Shown here piece after piece: positions 16,746 to 25,177 of a stretch of 64,000 nucleotides of DNA. Each line of letters opens with the position of its first letter. The first letter of the stretch is position 1. Under the pieces are notes generated by a model, which was given only the letters and a program-made list of their open reading frames with translations, had not been told where the DNA came from and searched no databases. The DNA comes from DASZBR01 sp035943935 (GTDB lineage: Bacteria; Pseudomonadota; Gammaproteobacteria; DASZBR01), in the NCBI GenBank assembly GCA_035943935.1, contig DASZBR010000006.1, positions 204,051-268,050 on the forward strand, given 5' to 3'. The position numbers and the translations under genes were made by a program.

Positions 16746-17044
16746 TGAACCCCGCATGATAGTTGATTTAATAATTTCCGCAAGGTTGTACTGGTCTGAA
16801 AATTCACGACTTTTCGCGCAGGAATCTTAACACTCTCACCGCTTCTCGGATTTCTGGCCATTCGAGCATTTTTTTGTCGAACGGAAAAATTACCCAATCC
16901 AAATAACTTTACTTCTTCACCTTTCTCAAGCGCAACCGTAATTTCCTCAAAAAAATGTTCAACAAGAGCCATCGCGAGCGGAGCTTCTAAGCCGACTTCA
17001 TCTTCAACATATGAGGCGAGCTTTGCTTTTGTGAGGGATTTCAT
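16736..17044 (-). CDS. ihfA: Integration host factor subunit alpha
   Basis: The 102-residue protein is a DNABII family member: MKSLTKAKLASYVEDEVGL, then VKLFGLGNFSVRQK, the DNA-intercalating arm ARNPRSGESVKIPARKVVNF. Together with IhfB it bends DNA sharply at specific sites and shapes promoters, recombination and replication. It follows pheT by 2 bases, the conserved pheT-ihfA order. Its TAG stop lies inside the tRNA-Pro gene, so processing of the tRNA from this transcript would cut the ihfA message at its very end. Confidence 0.96.
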
Positions 17045-17046
17045 AT

Positions 17047-19017
17047 TTACGTTCTTAACGTCACATCAAAATGTTCTGTTAATCCCGAAATAATCTTTGT
17101 CATTTGTTGCGTGATTTCATCTTCAACCAAGGTTCTATCCACTAATTGAAAAATTAACTTTAGCGCAATATGTTGTTTATAAATATCAAACACACCGACT
17201 TCACTTAAACTTGGGCCGGCTATTTTTTTAATATAGTCCTGTAATTCCTGAGCGGGTATTTTTTTATTTAAGGTAAGAGATATATCTCGTCTAATACTCG
17301 GGAATTTCGAGATAGTCTTAAATTGGGGAATTTTTTTAGTGGTAACCGCCTCTAAATCAATTTCAAATAAAAACACGGGGATACTAATATCAAAGCTTTT
17401 TTGTAATTCAGGATGTAACGCCCCACAAAATCCAACGGATTTATTATTCAAAAATATCTCTGTAGTTTGTGCAGGATATAAAGCCGGGTGATTTCCTGCT
17501 TTATAGGTAAAACCAGAATTTAATTGCTCGAGAGAATTTTTTATATCATAAAAATCCACTTCACGTTTTTTTTCGCCCCACTGTTCTGGATGAGAAAGCC
17601 CTGCCCACACACCGCTAATCACCGGTTCTTCTTTATTATTTTTAAAGCATAAACCTGTTTCGAAAAATCGTAAGTAATCTTGTTGGCGGTTTAAATTATG
17701 CTGAACGATTTCTATTAGACTTCCCCACAAGCTAGATCGCATCACAGCTAATTCTGCAGAGAGCGGATTCTCGAGAGCAGATGTTTTTATATCAGGGGAA
17801 ATTTTTTGCTGTAAATCTTGAGAGATAAAACTATAGCTCACGACTTCTTGATAACCCAGGCTCACCAGTTTATTTTTAATCTCTAAAAGCGGCTTAATAT
17901 TTTCTGACTGAATATGGCCTTTAATGCTTCGCTGCTCTAATACCGACGGTACATGTTCATAGCCGTAGACCCTGGCAATTTCTTCGATGAGATCCACTTC
18001 TTGTGTAATATCAAATCGGTAACTGGGTGGTATAACCGTATTTTTAGTAACAGTCATAGTTAAACTTTTTAAAATATCATGCGATTTTTTCTCGGAAATC
18101 TCATAACCTAATAATTCAGTAATTTTTTTAGGGCGTAATTTAATTTTGGGAGATTTAGGTAAATATTTTTTATCTGTTTTAACGGTATCACCCACGACTT
18201 CTAAATTAGGATAAATTTCAGCTAACAGTTCAGTCGCACGTTCCATTGCAATGGGAGGAAGCGTAGGGTCAACACCGCGTTCAAACCGGTGTGATCCATC
18301 TGTATGAATTCCATAACGTCGCGCATTTTTTCCTACTATCGACGGCACGAAAAAGGCCACTTCAAGAAAAATTTCAGTTGTGCTATTTGTCACACCTGAA
18401 TCCAATCCACCCAACATTCCGGCCATCGCGATAGGTTTTTCTGCGTCCGCAATCACTAATACCGTTTCATCCAAGGTAATTTCGCGTTTGTCTAATAATA
18501 AAAGCTTTTCATTCGCTTTTGCTTGACGAACAACAATATGTTTATTTATTTTTGCAAGATCAAATGCATGTAACGGCTGACCCAATTCGATCATGACATA
18601 ATTCGTAATATCAACAACCGGATGGATTAAATTAATACCCGATTTCAGTAATTTCTTTTGAATTTCAATGGGAGTGGTTTTGCCCGCGGTAATGTTTTTG
18701 ATTTGACGGCCACAATATAAAGGACAGTATTGAGGAGAATTTATTTTAACCTCAATAGATTTGTTTTTTGAGGCATAATTTTTTATAGCGTGTTTTTTTA
18801 GGGGATTTCCCGTCAACGCTGCCACTTCTCGCGCAATGCCCAACACACTTAAACAATCGCCCCGATTTGGCGTTAATTCAAACTCCAGTACGAAATCATC
18901 TTCATACGGTTCACACGATTCGACCGCTAAGCCAGAGAGATTTAATTTTTCAATTAATTTATCGCGGGATAACTTGGGATCAATCCATTCACGTAGCCAT
19001 TGTTCACTGAGTTTCAT
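17047..19017 (-). CDS. pheT: Phenylalanyl-tRNA synthetase beta subunit lacking the B2 OB-fold
   Basis: PheT pairs with PheS to charge tRNA-Phe and carries the editing site. At 656 residues it is about 130 short of the bacterial norm. The first 38 residues match (MKLSEQWLREW..., LSGLAVESCEPYEDDF), but the next thing is EFELTPNRGDCLSVLGIAREVAALTG, so the EMAP-II/OB-fold tRNA-binding domain (about 40-150 in E. coli) is absent. The B3/B4 editing region (HAFDLAKI, GLDSGVT, RYGIHTDGSHRFERGVDP), B5 (IEEIARVYGYEHVP) and the C-terminal FDX-ACB domain (SKFPSIRRDISL) are all there. pheS is not next to it: tRNA genes lie upstream. It may work with a distant PheS. Confidence 0.94.
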   Translation of the reverse strand: MKLSEQWLREWIDPKLSRDKLIEKLNLSGLAVESCEPYEDDFVLEFELTPNRGDCLSVLGIAREVAALTGNPLKKHAIKNYASKNKSIEVKINSPQYCPLYCGRQIKNITAGKTTPIEIQKKLLKSGINLIHPVVDITNYVMIELGQPLHAFDLAKINKHIVVRQAKANEKLLLLDKREITLDETVLVIADAEKPIAMAGMLGGLDSGVTNSTTEIFLEVAFFVPSIVGKNARRYGIHTDGSHRFERGVDPTLPPIAMERATELLAEIYPNLEVVGDTVKTDKKYLPKSPKIKLRPKKITELLGYEISEKKSHDILKSLTMTVTKNTVIPPSYRFDITQEVDLIEEIARVYGYEHVPSVLEQRSIKGHIQSENIKPLLEIKNKLVSLGYQEVVSYSFISQDLQQKISPDIKTSALENPLSAELAVMRSSLWGSLIEIVQHNLNRQQDYLRFFETGLCFKNNKEEPVISGVWAGLSHPEQWGEKKREVDFYDIKNSLEQLNSGFTYKAGNHPALYPAQTTEIFLNNKSVGFCGALHPELQKSFDISIPVFLFEIDLEAVTTKKIPQFKTISKFPSIRRDISLTLNKKIPAQELQDYIKKIAGPSLSEVGVFDIYKQHIALKLIFQLVDRTLVEDEITQQMTKIISGLTEHFDVTLRT

Positions 19018-19033
19018 GTGTTTTCCTCGAAAT

Positions 19034-19077
19034 CCTCATCCGGCGCTTCGCGCCACCTTCTCCTATTCAGGAGAAGG
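19034..19077 (+). repeat. Double-hairpin repeat, copy A
   Basis: CCTCATCC followed by the hairpin GGCGC-TTC-GCGCC, then ACC and the hairpin TTCTCCT-ATTC-AGGAGAA. The same modular layout, inverted, is found at 19326-19367, so the two form an inverted pair around tRNA-Arg and tRNA-Ser. CCTCACCC/CCTCTCCC elements of this kind are dispersed intergenic repeats in many proteobacteria. Confidence 0.65.
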
Positions 19078-19101
19078 GATTTTGACAGAATCCCTTTAAA
19101 T

Positions 19102-19178
19102 TGGCGCGCCCGGAGAGATTCGAACTCCCGACCACCAAGTTCGTAGCCTGGTACTCTATCCAGCTGAGCTACGGGCGC
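19102..19178 (-). tRNA. tRNA-Arg(ACG)
   Basis: A 77-base cloverleaf with encoded CCA: acceptor GCGCCCG/CGGGCGC, anticodon stem CCAGG/CTTGG with loop CTACGAA (anticodon ACG), T-loop TTCGAAT. ACG is the tRNA whose A34 is normally changed to inosine to read CGU, CGC and CGA. Confidence 0.95.
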
Positions 19179-19205
19179 ATAAGGTCTTGCATGATAACAA
19201 AGTTT

Positions 19206-19297
19206 TGGCGGAGAGGGAGGGATTCGAACCCTCGATGGAGTTTTATCCCCATACTCCCTTAGCAGGGGAGCGCCTTCAGCCACTCGGCCACCTCTCC
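19206..19297 (-). tRNA. tRNA-Ser(GCT)
   Basis: A 92-base class II tRNA with long variable arm and encoded CCA: acceptor GGAGAGG/CCTCTCC, anticodon stem CTCCC/GGGAG with loop CTGCTAA (anticodon GCT), T-loop TTCGAAT. It stands 27 bases upstream of tRNA-Arg on the same strand, so the two are probably cotranscribed. Confidence 0.95.
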
Positions 19298-19325
19298 TAG
19301 AAAAAAATATCTTTTCTACATCTTC

Positions 19326-19367
19326 CCCTCTCCCTCTTGGGAGAGGGTCCGCGAAGCGGGGGTGAGG
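19326..19367 (-). repeat. Double-hairpin repeat, copy B (inverted)
   Basis: Read on the minus strand: CCTCACCC, hairpin CCGC-TTC-GCGG, ACC, hairpin CTCTCCC-AAGA-GGGAGAG. It has the same order of parts as copy A at 19034-19077 but opposite orientation, and lies between tRNA-Ser and the divergent murJ. Confidence 0.65.
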
Positions 19368-19427
19368 GTAAAGCCCCGAAAGTATAAAGCATCGCATTTT
19401 GGAGTCAAACTATTATATGATGGAAAA

Positions 19428-20963
19428 ATGAGCAAAAATTTAGCGAAATCCACAAGCCTAGTGTCATTGATGACTTTCTTCTCGCGAGTGTTGGGATTTC
19501 TTCGCGATATGATCGTCGCTCGTCTGTTTGGTGTTAACGCTGGCGTTGATGCTTTTTTAGTCGCTTTCAAATTGCCTAATTTTATGCGAAGCCTTTTCGC
19601 GGAAGGATCGTTCTCACAAGCCTTCGTCCCAACCCTTGCCCATTACAAACATAACAAATCACCCGAAGAAATTCGAAAATTTGTTGCACATACCGCGGGT
19701 TGCTTAAGTGCAATGTTATTAGTTATTACTATGCTCGCCGTAATTTTCATGCCGCTGATTATAAAAATAATAGCGCCAGGGTTTGATCCGTATCGATTCC
19801 AACTCGCCGTATATATGACCCGAATTACATTCCCTTACTTAATGCTCATTTCTCTGACCGCATTTGTAGGCTCCATCTTAAATTCCTATGGGAAATTCGG
19901 CATACCCGCATTTGCGCCAGCCATATTAAATATAATTTTAATTATAGCCGCGTTATTTTTCAGCCATTTCTTTACCGTTCCTATTGAGAGTCAGGCTTGG
20001 GGTATTTTAATTGCCGGCTTTTTACAATTGGCTTTCCAACTCCCCTTTTTAAAAGAAGTAGGGTTTTTACGCTGGCCCAAATTTAATTTTAAAGATGAAG
20101 GGGTACGAAGAATTCTCAAACTCATGGTCCCTGCTTTATTTGGGGCATCCATCGTTCAAATTGGCTTATTAATTAATACCATATTTGCTTCTTTTTTAAA
20201 GACCGGAAGTATTACGTGGTTATATTTTTCTGAGCGACTGGCGTATTTTCCACAAGGCGTATTTGGTGTAGCTCTCGCTACTGTCATACTTCCGCATCTG
20301 TCCAAACACGTTGCGCAAAAATCGCCTGGTGAATTTTTACGCGCAATGGATTGGGGACTTCGCTGTAATATATTAATTGGATTGCCCGCAGCACTCACGA
20401 TGGGAATATTATCCGGGCCGTTAATTACCACGCTGTTTGATTACGGTCGATTTAACCAATTTGATGTACTCATGACACAACGAAGTGTTATTGCGTATGC
20501 CGTTGGATTACTCGCCTTTATGCTAATAAAAATACTATCAACCGGCTTTTATGCGCACCAGAATATCAAGACCCCCGTTAAAATTGGCGTCGCAGCAGTA
20601 CTATTTAATATTTTATTAAATGCAGTATTAATTGGCCCCTTACAACATGCAGGATTGGCATTAGCCACCTCTCTGTCTTCTTGTTTCAATGTCCTATTAT
20701 TAATTTATTTTTTATATAAACACAAAATATTTAAATTTCAATCGGGTTGGGGAATTTATTTGCTGCAATTATTCGCCGCCAATCTGGCTATAATAATATT
20801 TTTCTATTTTGAGCAAGGAACAATAACAACCTGGTTAGTGTATTCAGCGGGAGAAAGAATTGAACATCTGAGCTATTTACTCTTAACCTCGATGATTATT
20901 TATCTTATGGTCTTGGGGATGTGCGGATTACGCTTGAGACATTTCACGGTGCGCGGCACGTAA
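19428..20963 (+). CDS. murJ: Lipid II flippase MurJ
   Basis: A 511-residue MOP-superfamily membrane protein that moves lipid II across the inner membrane for peptidoglycan synthesis. Start at MSKNLAKSTSLVSLMTF, which matches the family N-terminus; an in-frame ATG at 19362 lies in the repeat and is not used. Family marks are FSRVLGFLRDMIVARLFG, FKLPNFMRSLFAEGSFSQAF with the functional arginine, and about 13-14 hydrophobic helices. It converges on pgsA with a 36-base 3' overlap. Confidence 0.95.
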   Translation: MSKNLAKSTSLVSLMTFFSRVLGFLRDMIVARLFGVNAGVDAFLVAFKLPNFMRSLFAEGSFSQAFVPTLAHYKHNKSPEEIRKFVAHTAGCLSAMLLVITMLAVIFMPLIIKIIAPGFDPYRFQLAVYMTRITFPYLMLISLTAFVGSILNSYGKFGIPAFAPAILNIILIIAALFFSHFFTVPIESQAWGILIAGFLQLAFQLPFLKEVGFLRWPKFNFKDEGVRRILKLMVPALFGASIVQIGLLINTIFASFLKTGSITWLYFSERLAYFPQGVFGVALATVILPHLSKHVAQKSPGEFLRAMDWGLRCNILIGLPAALTMGILSGPLITTLFDYGRFNQFDVLMTQRSVIAYAVGLLAFMLIKILSTGFYAHQNIKTPVKIGVAAVLFNILLNAVLIGPLQHAGLALATSLSSCFNVLLLIYFLYKHKIFKFQSGWGIYLLQLFAANLAIIIFFYFEQGTITTWLVYSAGERIEHLSYLLLTSMIIYLMVLGMCGLRLRHFTVRGT

Positions 20964-21491
20964 ATAAATAATCATCGACCACAATGTTAATCCTGCCGCA
21001 AGCCACAACAACGTAATGCCAATATTGATCAATAATCCATCAAATAACCTAATAGGCTCAGCCAATAATAAAATTAAAGATAACATTTGAACGGTTGTTT
21101 TAATTTTTCCTAGATACGACACGGCAACACTTTTGCTTTTGCCGATTTCTGCCATCCATTCACGTAACGCTGAAATCACAATTTCACGTCCAATAATAAT
21201 GGCAGCGGGAATTTCAAGCGTAATTTCAAATTGTCCCTGATACTGTCCGACGATTAATACAAGCGCGACAGCCACCATTAATTTATCAGCAACCGGATCT
21301 AAGAATTTTCCGAAAGCAGAGGCTTGATTTAATGCGCGTGCGAGATAACCATCCAGCCAATCGGTAATTGCACCCAGAGCAAAAATCAGTGCCGCTAAAA
21401 AATGCGCGCCTATCCAGGGCAGGTAAAAAACCACCACAAAAATGGGGATAAGGGCGACACGTATCCATGTGAGTATATTGGGAATGTTCAT
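20928..21491 (-). CDS. pgsA: CDP-diacylglycerol-glycerol-3-phosphate 3-phosphatidyltransferase
   Basis: 187 residues, usual length. It makes phosphatidylglycerol phosphate from CDP-diacylglycerol, the committed step to phosphatidylglycerol and cardiolipin, in the inner membrane. The CDP-alcohol phosphatidyltransferase motif D-G-x2-A-R-x8-G-x3-D-x3-D is complete in DGYLARALNQASAFGKF followed by LDPVADK. Several membrane helices surround it. It lies 18 bases after the acidic membrane protein gene and probably shares its message. Confidence 0.95.
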   Translation of the reverse strand: MNIPNILTWIRVALIPIFVVVFYLPWIGAHFLAALIFALGAITDWLDGYLARALNQASAFGKFLDPVADKLMVAVALVLIVGQYQGQFEITLEIPAAIIIGREIVISALREWMAEIGKSKSVAVSYLGKIKTTVQMLSLILLLAEPIRLFDGLLINIGITLLWLAAGLTLWSMIIYLRAAHREMSQA

Positions 21492-21509
21492 AGTGTTTAA
21501 AGTCTAATC

Positions 21510-22319
21510 TTAATGAGGTTTTTCTTCAAACGATTCTTCAGGTGGCTCATCTTCTTCGTTCTCTTCTTCTTTTTCGTCTTCAGTGTCTTCTTTATCTTCT
21601 TCTTCACTTTCTGTCTCTGATTCTGGCTCATCCTCTTTTTCAGTTTCAGTTTCAGTTTCAGTCTCCGTTTCTTTATCGTCTTCTGTCTCAGTATCCGTCT
21701 CTGTATCTTCCGCTGTGTCAGATTCTTCTTCTATCTCGTCTTCCGTTTCTGCTTCGCTTTCTTCTTCCAGATCCTCAGGCTCTTCTTCAGGTTCTTCGGA
21801 TTCTTCAGCCTCTTCTTCCTCGGGTTCTTCTGATTCTTCAGATTCTTCCGGCTCTTCAGATTCCATATCAGTTTCAGTGTCGGTTTCTTCTTTCTCTGGA
21901 GCTTCCTCAGATTCTTTTTCTTCTTCAGGCTCGTCTGATTCTTCTCTTTCTTCTTCAGCTTCTGCTAATTCAGGCTCTTCTTCCAACTCTTCTTCGACTT
22001 CATCTTCAGTTTCTCCCTCCGCTTCCTCAGACTCTTCTTCTTCAGGGGCTTCGTGTTCCTCTGGCTCTTCCGAATCTTCTTTGGAGTCTTTCTTACTTTC
22101 TTCATTTTCTTCGGTTTCTCTTTCTACTTCTTTATACTGAGGCCGCATAGGACCTTTTAGAGAACCTAAAATTTCCAGCTCAGAATCATGTATAGGCTTT
22201 TTATTTTTTACGTCTACCACCTTTAATTTTTCTTCAGGCAGTGTTTGAGTTGGCTTTTTTCTACTTAAGAAAAAAATCATCCCGACCGCAAAAATCAATA
22301 AACCGCCCCAAAACCACAT
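21510..22319 (-). CDS. Membrane-anchored, extremely acidic low-complexity protein
   Basis: 269 residues. An N-terminal membrane helix (MWFWGGLLIFAVGMIFFLS) followed by RKK suggests a single anchor with the rest in the cytosol by the positive-inside rule. Residues 45-75 look ordinary (ELEILGSLKGPMRPQYKEVE), and about 190 residues then consist almost only of Glu, Asp, Ser, Thr and Pro, with TETETETE runs. No family is recognised. GAGG stands just before the ATG, and the gene precedes pgsA. Such tails are prone to expansion and could bind cations or basic proteins. The very skewed composition also creates long false frames on the other strand. Confidence 0.8.
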   Translation of the reverse strand: MWFWGGLLIFAVGMIFFLSRKKPTQTLPEEKLKVVDVKNKKPIHDSELEILGSLKGPMRPQYKEVERETEENEESKKDSKEDSEEPEEHEAPEEEESEEAEGETEDEVEEELEEEPELAEAEEEREESDEPEEEKESEEAPEKEETDTETDMESEEPEESEESEEPEEEEAEESEEPEEEPEDLEEESEAETEDEIEEESDTAEDTETDTETEDDKETETETETETEKEDEPESETESEEEDKEDTEDEKEEENEEDEPPEESFEEKPH

Positions 22320-22373
22320 AGCGAAATCCTCAAGAAATGGTATCCTAGTCTTATCTTAAACGCAGGATTCATT

Positions 22374-24662
22374 ATGGACAAACCCTACCAACCCGAACAA
22401 GTTGAAACCACGTGGCAAACACGCTGGGAAAAAGAAAAACGCTTTCGCGTCACCGAAGACATTCAAAAGAAAAAATTCTATTGTCTTTCTATGCTCCCCT
22501 ACCCCAGCGGACATCTTCATATGGGGCACGTCCGAAATTACACCATCGGCGATGTGATTACACGTTATCAACGCTTGCTCGGTAAAAATGTTTTACAACC
22601 CATGGGATGGGATGCGTTTGGATTACCCGCCGAAAATGCCGCGATTCAACACAAAATTCCGCCGGCAAAATGGACGCATGAAAATATTGCGTACATGAAA
22701 GATCAATTAAAACGTTTAGGATTTGGATACGACTGGGACCGCGAAGTCACAACGTGCAATCCAGAATATTACCGCTGGGAACAGTGGTTTTTTATTAAAT
22801 TATTCGAAAAGGGTTTAGTGTATAAAAAAAATGCTCTCGTCAATTGGGATCCCGTAGATAAAACCGTCTTAGCGAACGAACAAGTGATTGACGGCAAAGG
22901 CTGGCGATCAGGTGCACTGGTTGAACAACGTGAAATTCCGCAATGGTTTTTAAAAATTACCGATTATGCTGATGAATTATTAGCCGAATTAGATAATCTT
23001 ACAGGCTGGCCTGATCAAGTACGAACCATGCAGAAAAATTGGATCGGCAAATCAGAAGGCGCATTAATTAAATTTAAATTAGATGCAAGCAAAGAAAATA
23101 TTACGGTATTTACCACACGTGCAGATACCCTCAATGGCGTAAGTTTTATTGCGCTTTCTCCTCAACATGCCCTTTCACTTAAATTAGCCACAAAAAATAA
23201 AGATATTCATAATTTTATTGATCACTGTAAAAATGTTTCCACTGCAGAAGCCGCTCAAGCGGTGTTAGAAAAAAAAGGAATCAATACTGGTTTATATGCT
23301 GTGCACCCATTAACACAAGCATTAATTCCCATTTGGATTGCAAATTATGTGCTGATGGATTATGGCACGGGAGCAGTGATGGGCGTACCGTTCAGCGATG
23401 AACGTGATAAAGAATTTGCTGAGATTTATAATCTACCCATTAAAGATTTTCCTGAAGCAGATATTCAAAAAACCATTGCACTGCTCGTCAAAAAACATGT
23501 TGCCGAAAGAAAGACGCATTACCGTTTAAGAGACTGGGGCGTTTCACGTCAACGATATTGGGGCACCCCCGTCCCCATGATTAATTGCAAAAAATGCGGA
23601 ACAGTGCCCGTACCTGAAAAAGAATTACCCGTATTATTGCCACCAAACATTAATCCACCGGCTGATTTTTATGAAACCACCTGCCCAACGTGCGGTAAAA
23701 AAGCAGAACGCGAAAAAGATACGTTTGATACTTTCATAGAGTCTTCATGGTATTACGCGAGATATACCAGCCCCCATCAAGACCATGCCATGTTAGATGG
23801 CCGTGCGAATTATTGGCTGCCGGTTGATCAGTATATTGGTGGTATTGAACATGCTGTACTCCACTTACTCTACGCACGATTTTTTCATAAATTAATGCGG
23901 GATCTGAAATTAATTACCTCAGACGAGCCCTTCACACATTTATTAACGCAGGGTATGGTATTGAAAAATGGCGCGAAGATGTCGAAGTCGCAGGGCAATA
24001 CCGTTGATCCTAAACATCTCATTCAACAATATGGCGCAGATACGGTCAGATTATTTATTATTTTTGCAGCCCCTCCCGAATTAGGATTAGAGTGGTCTGA
24101 TGCTGGCGTCGAAGGCGCATCGCGATTTTTAAAACGTCTGTGGAATGCGGCGCATGATTTTCCTGTGATAGCAAAACCCTTACCTGCCGATAAATCACGC
24201 CAACAATTATATGAAATACTCAGTCGGATTTTATTCGATTATGAACGCAAACAATTTAATACCGTCGTTTCTGGCGCCATGAAAATATTAAATCTCTTGC
24301 TCGAATCAGATAAAACCGTTCAACAAGAGGGTTTGAGTATTTTATTAAGAATTTTATTTCCCATTACGCCGCATATTTGTGCTGAGTTATGGCAAGTCGC
24401 AAACTTGGGCGATGATATTGAAAAAGCCTCTTGGCCCGTCATCGATGAAACGGCACTGCACTCCACCACACAGCAATTCATTGTTCAAATTAACGGCAAA
24501 ATGCGGGGTTCCGTCATTGCCGTAAAAAATGCCAATGAAGCCGTTTTACAAAAAGCCGTTTATGCGGATCCGCACTTACAAAAATTTATTGATGGTAAAA
24601 AATTACATAAAATTATTGTTGTTCCCAATAAACTGGTCAATCTTGTGATGGGTGAAAAATGA
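22374..24662 (+). CDS. leuS: Leucyl-tRNA synthetase, compact form
   Basis: LeuRS attaches leucine to tRNA-Leu and edits mistakes. The HIGH-like motif (PYPSGHLHMGHV), the CP1 editing domain (TTRADTLNGVSF, MDYGTGAVMGVP), a zinc-type CKKCG...CPTCG pair, KMSKSQGN and the C-terminal RNA-binding domain are present. At 762 residues it is about 100 shorter than E. coli LeuRS. The leucine-specific insertion before KMSKS is missing (QGMVLKNGAKMSKS), and the end of the editing domain is trimmed between GVPFSDERDKEFA and RDWGVSRQRYWG. The ATG has AGGA 6 bases upstream. It heads an operon with lptE, holA, nadD and rsfS. Confidence 0.96.
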   Translation: MDKPYQPEQVETTWQTRWEKEKRFRVTEDIQKKKFYCLSMLPYPSGHLHMGHVRNYTIGDVITRYQRLLGKNVLQPMGWDAFGLPAENAAIQHKIPPAKWTHENIAYMKDQLKRLGFGYDWDREVTTCNPEYYRWEQWFFIKLFEKGLVYKKNALVNWDPVDKTVLANEQVIDGKGWRSGALVEQREIPQWFLKITDYADELLAELDNLTGWPDQVRTMQKNWIGKSEGALIKFKLDASKENITVFTTRADTLNGVSFIALSPQHALSLKLATKNKDIHNFIDHCKNVSTAEAAQAVLEKKGINTGLYAVHPLTQALIPIWIANYVLMDYGTGAVMGVPFSDERDKEFAEIYNLPIKDFPEADIQKTIALLVKKHVAERKTHYRLRDWGVSRQRYWGTPVPMINCKKCGTVPVPEKELPVLLPPNINPPADFYETTCPTCGKKAEREKDTFDTFIESSWYYARYTSPHQDHAMLDGRANYWLPVDQYIGGIEHAVLHLLYARFFHKLMRDLKLITSDEPFTHLLTQGMVLKNGAKMSKSQGNTVDPKHLIQQYGADTVRLFIIFAAPPELGLEWSDAGVEGASRFLKRLWNAAHDFPVIAKPLPADKSRQQLYEILSRILFDYERKQFNTVVSGAMKILNLLLESDKTVQQEGLSILLRILFPITPHICAELWQVANLGDDIEKASWPVIDETALHSTTQQFIVQINGKMRGSVIAVKNANEAVLQKAVYADPHLQKFIDGKKLHKIIVVPNKLVNLVMGEK

Positions 24663-25177
24663 ATAGAATTCTCTTGCTAATGATATGCCTGTTATTATCA
24701 AGCTGTGGATTTCATTTTCGTGACAGTCCTACTACGGTCTCTCCAGAACTTAAATCCATCTATATTCAAGATGAGGCTGATGCGCGTACGGGATTATACT
24801 TTTCACTGCGACAAAATCTGCAAGCATTAGGAATCACACTCGTCGATAAACCGACTAAAGCACCCGTATCTTTAGTCATTTTGGACGATGGCTTTGGTCA
24901 AAGTATTACAGCGATGGGTACGGCACAACAGATAAACTCGCAAATATTAACGTACACGGTCACACTCGTTCTGCGTGACGCTAACGGCAAAAATATTACG
25001 CAACCCGTCACCCTAAATACCGCTTCACATGCATGGCAAAACTCCAATCAAATCTTGGGTGACACAACAGCATTGCCCGATCTCAGAAAAAAACTGACCA
25101 CAGATATGACGCAGAAAATTTTAGCGTATCTCAGTGCAACCGATACGCAAAAGGCAATACATGCCACACACATCTGA
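24659..25177 (+). CDS. lptE: LPS-assembly lipoprotein LptE
   Basis: 172 residues with a lipoprotein signal (MNRILLLMICLLLSSC, acylated Cys16) and GFHFRD directly after it, as in LptE. In the outer membrane it plugs and assembles the LptD barrel that places LPS on the surface. It overlaps the leuS stop by ATGA, the conserved leuS-lptE-holA order of gammaproteobacteria. Confidence 0.93.
   Translation: MNRILLLMICLLLSSCGFHFRDSPTTVSPELKSIYIQDEADARTGLYFSLRQNLQALGITLVDKPTKAPVSLVILDDGFGQSITAMGTAQQINSQILTYTVTLVLRDANGKNITQPVTLNTASHAWQNSNQILGDTTALPDLRKKLTTDMTQKILAYLSATDTQKAIHATHI

Noticed and set aside
19205..19380. CRISPR-like repeats near the tRNA genes
   Set aside because: Only two inverted copies with no regular spacers.
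21542..22150. Two long plus-strand frames rich in Ser or Leu
   Set aside because: They are the complement of the Glu/Asp-rich gene at 21510-22319; the skewed composition removes stops in other frames.
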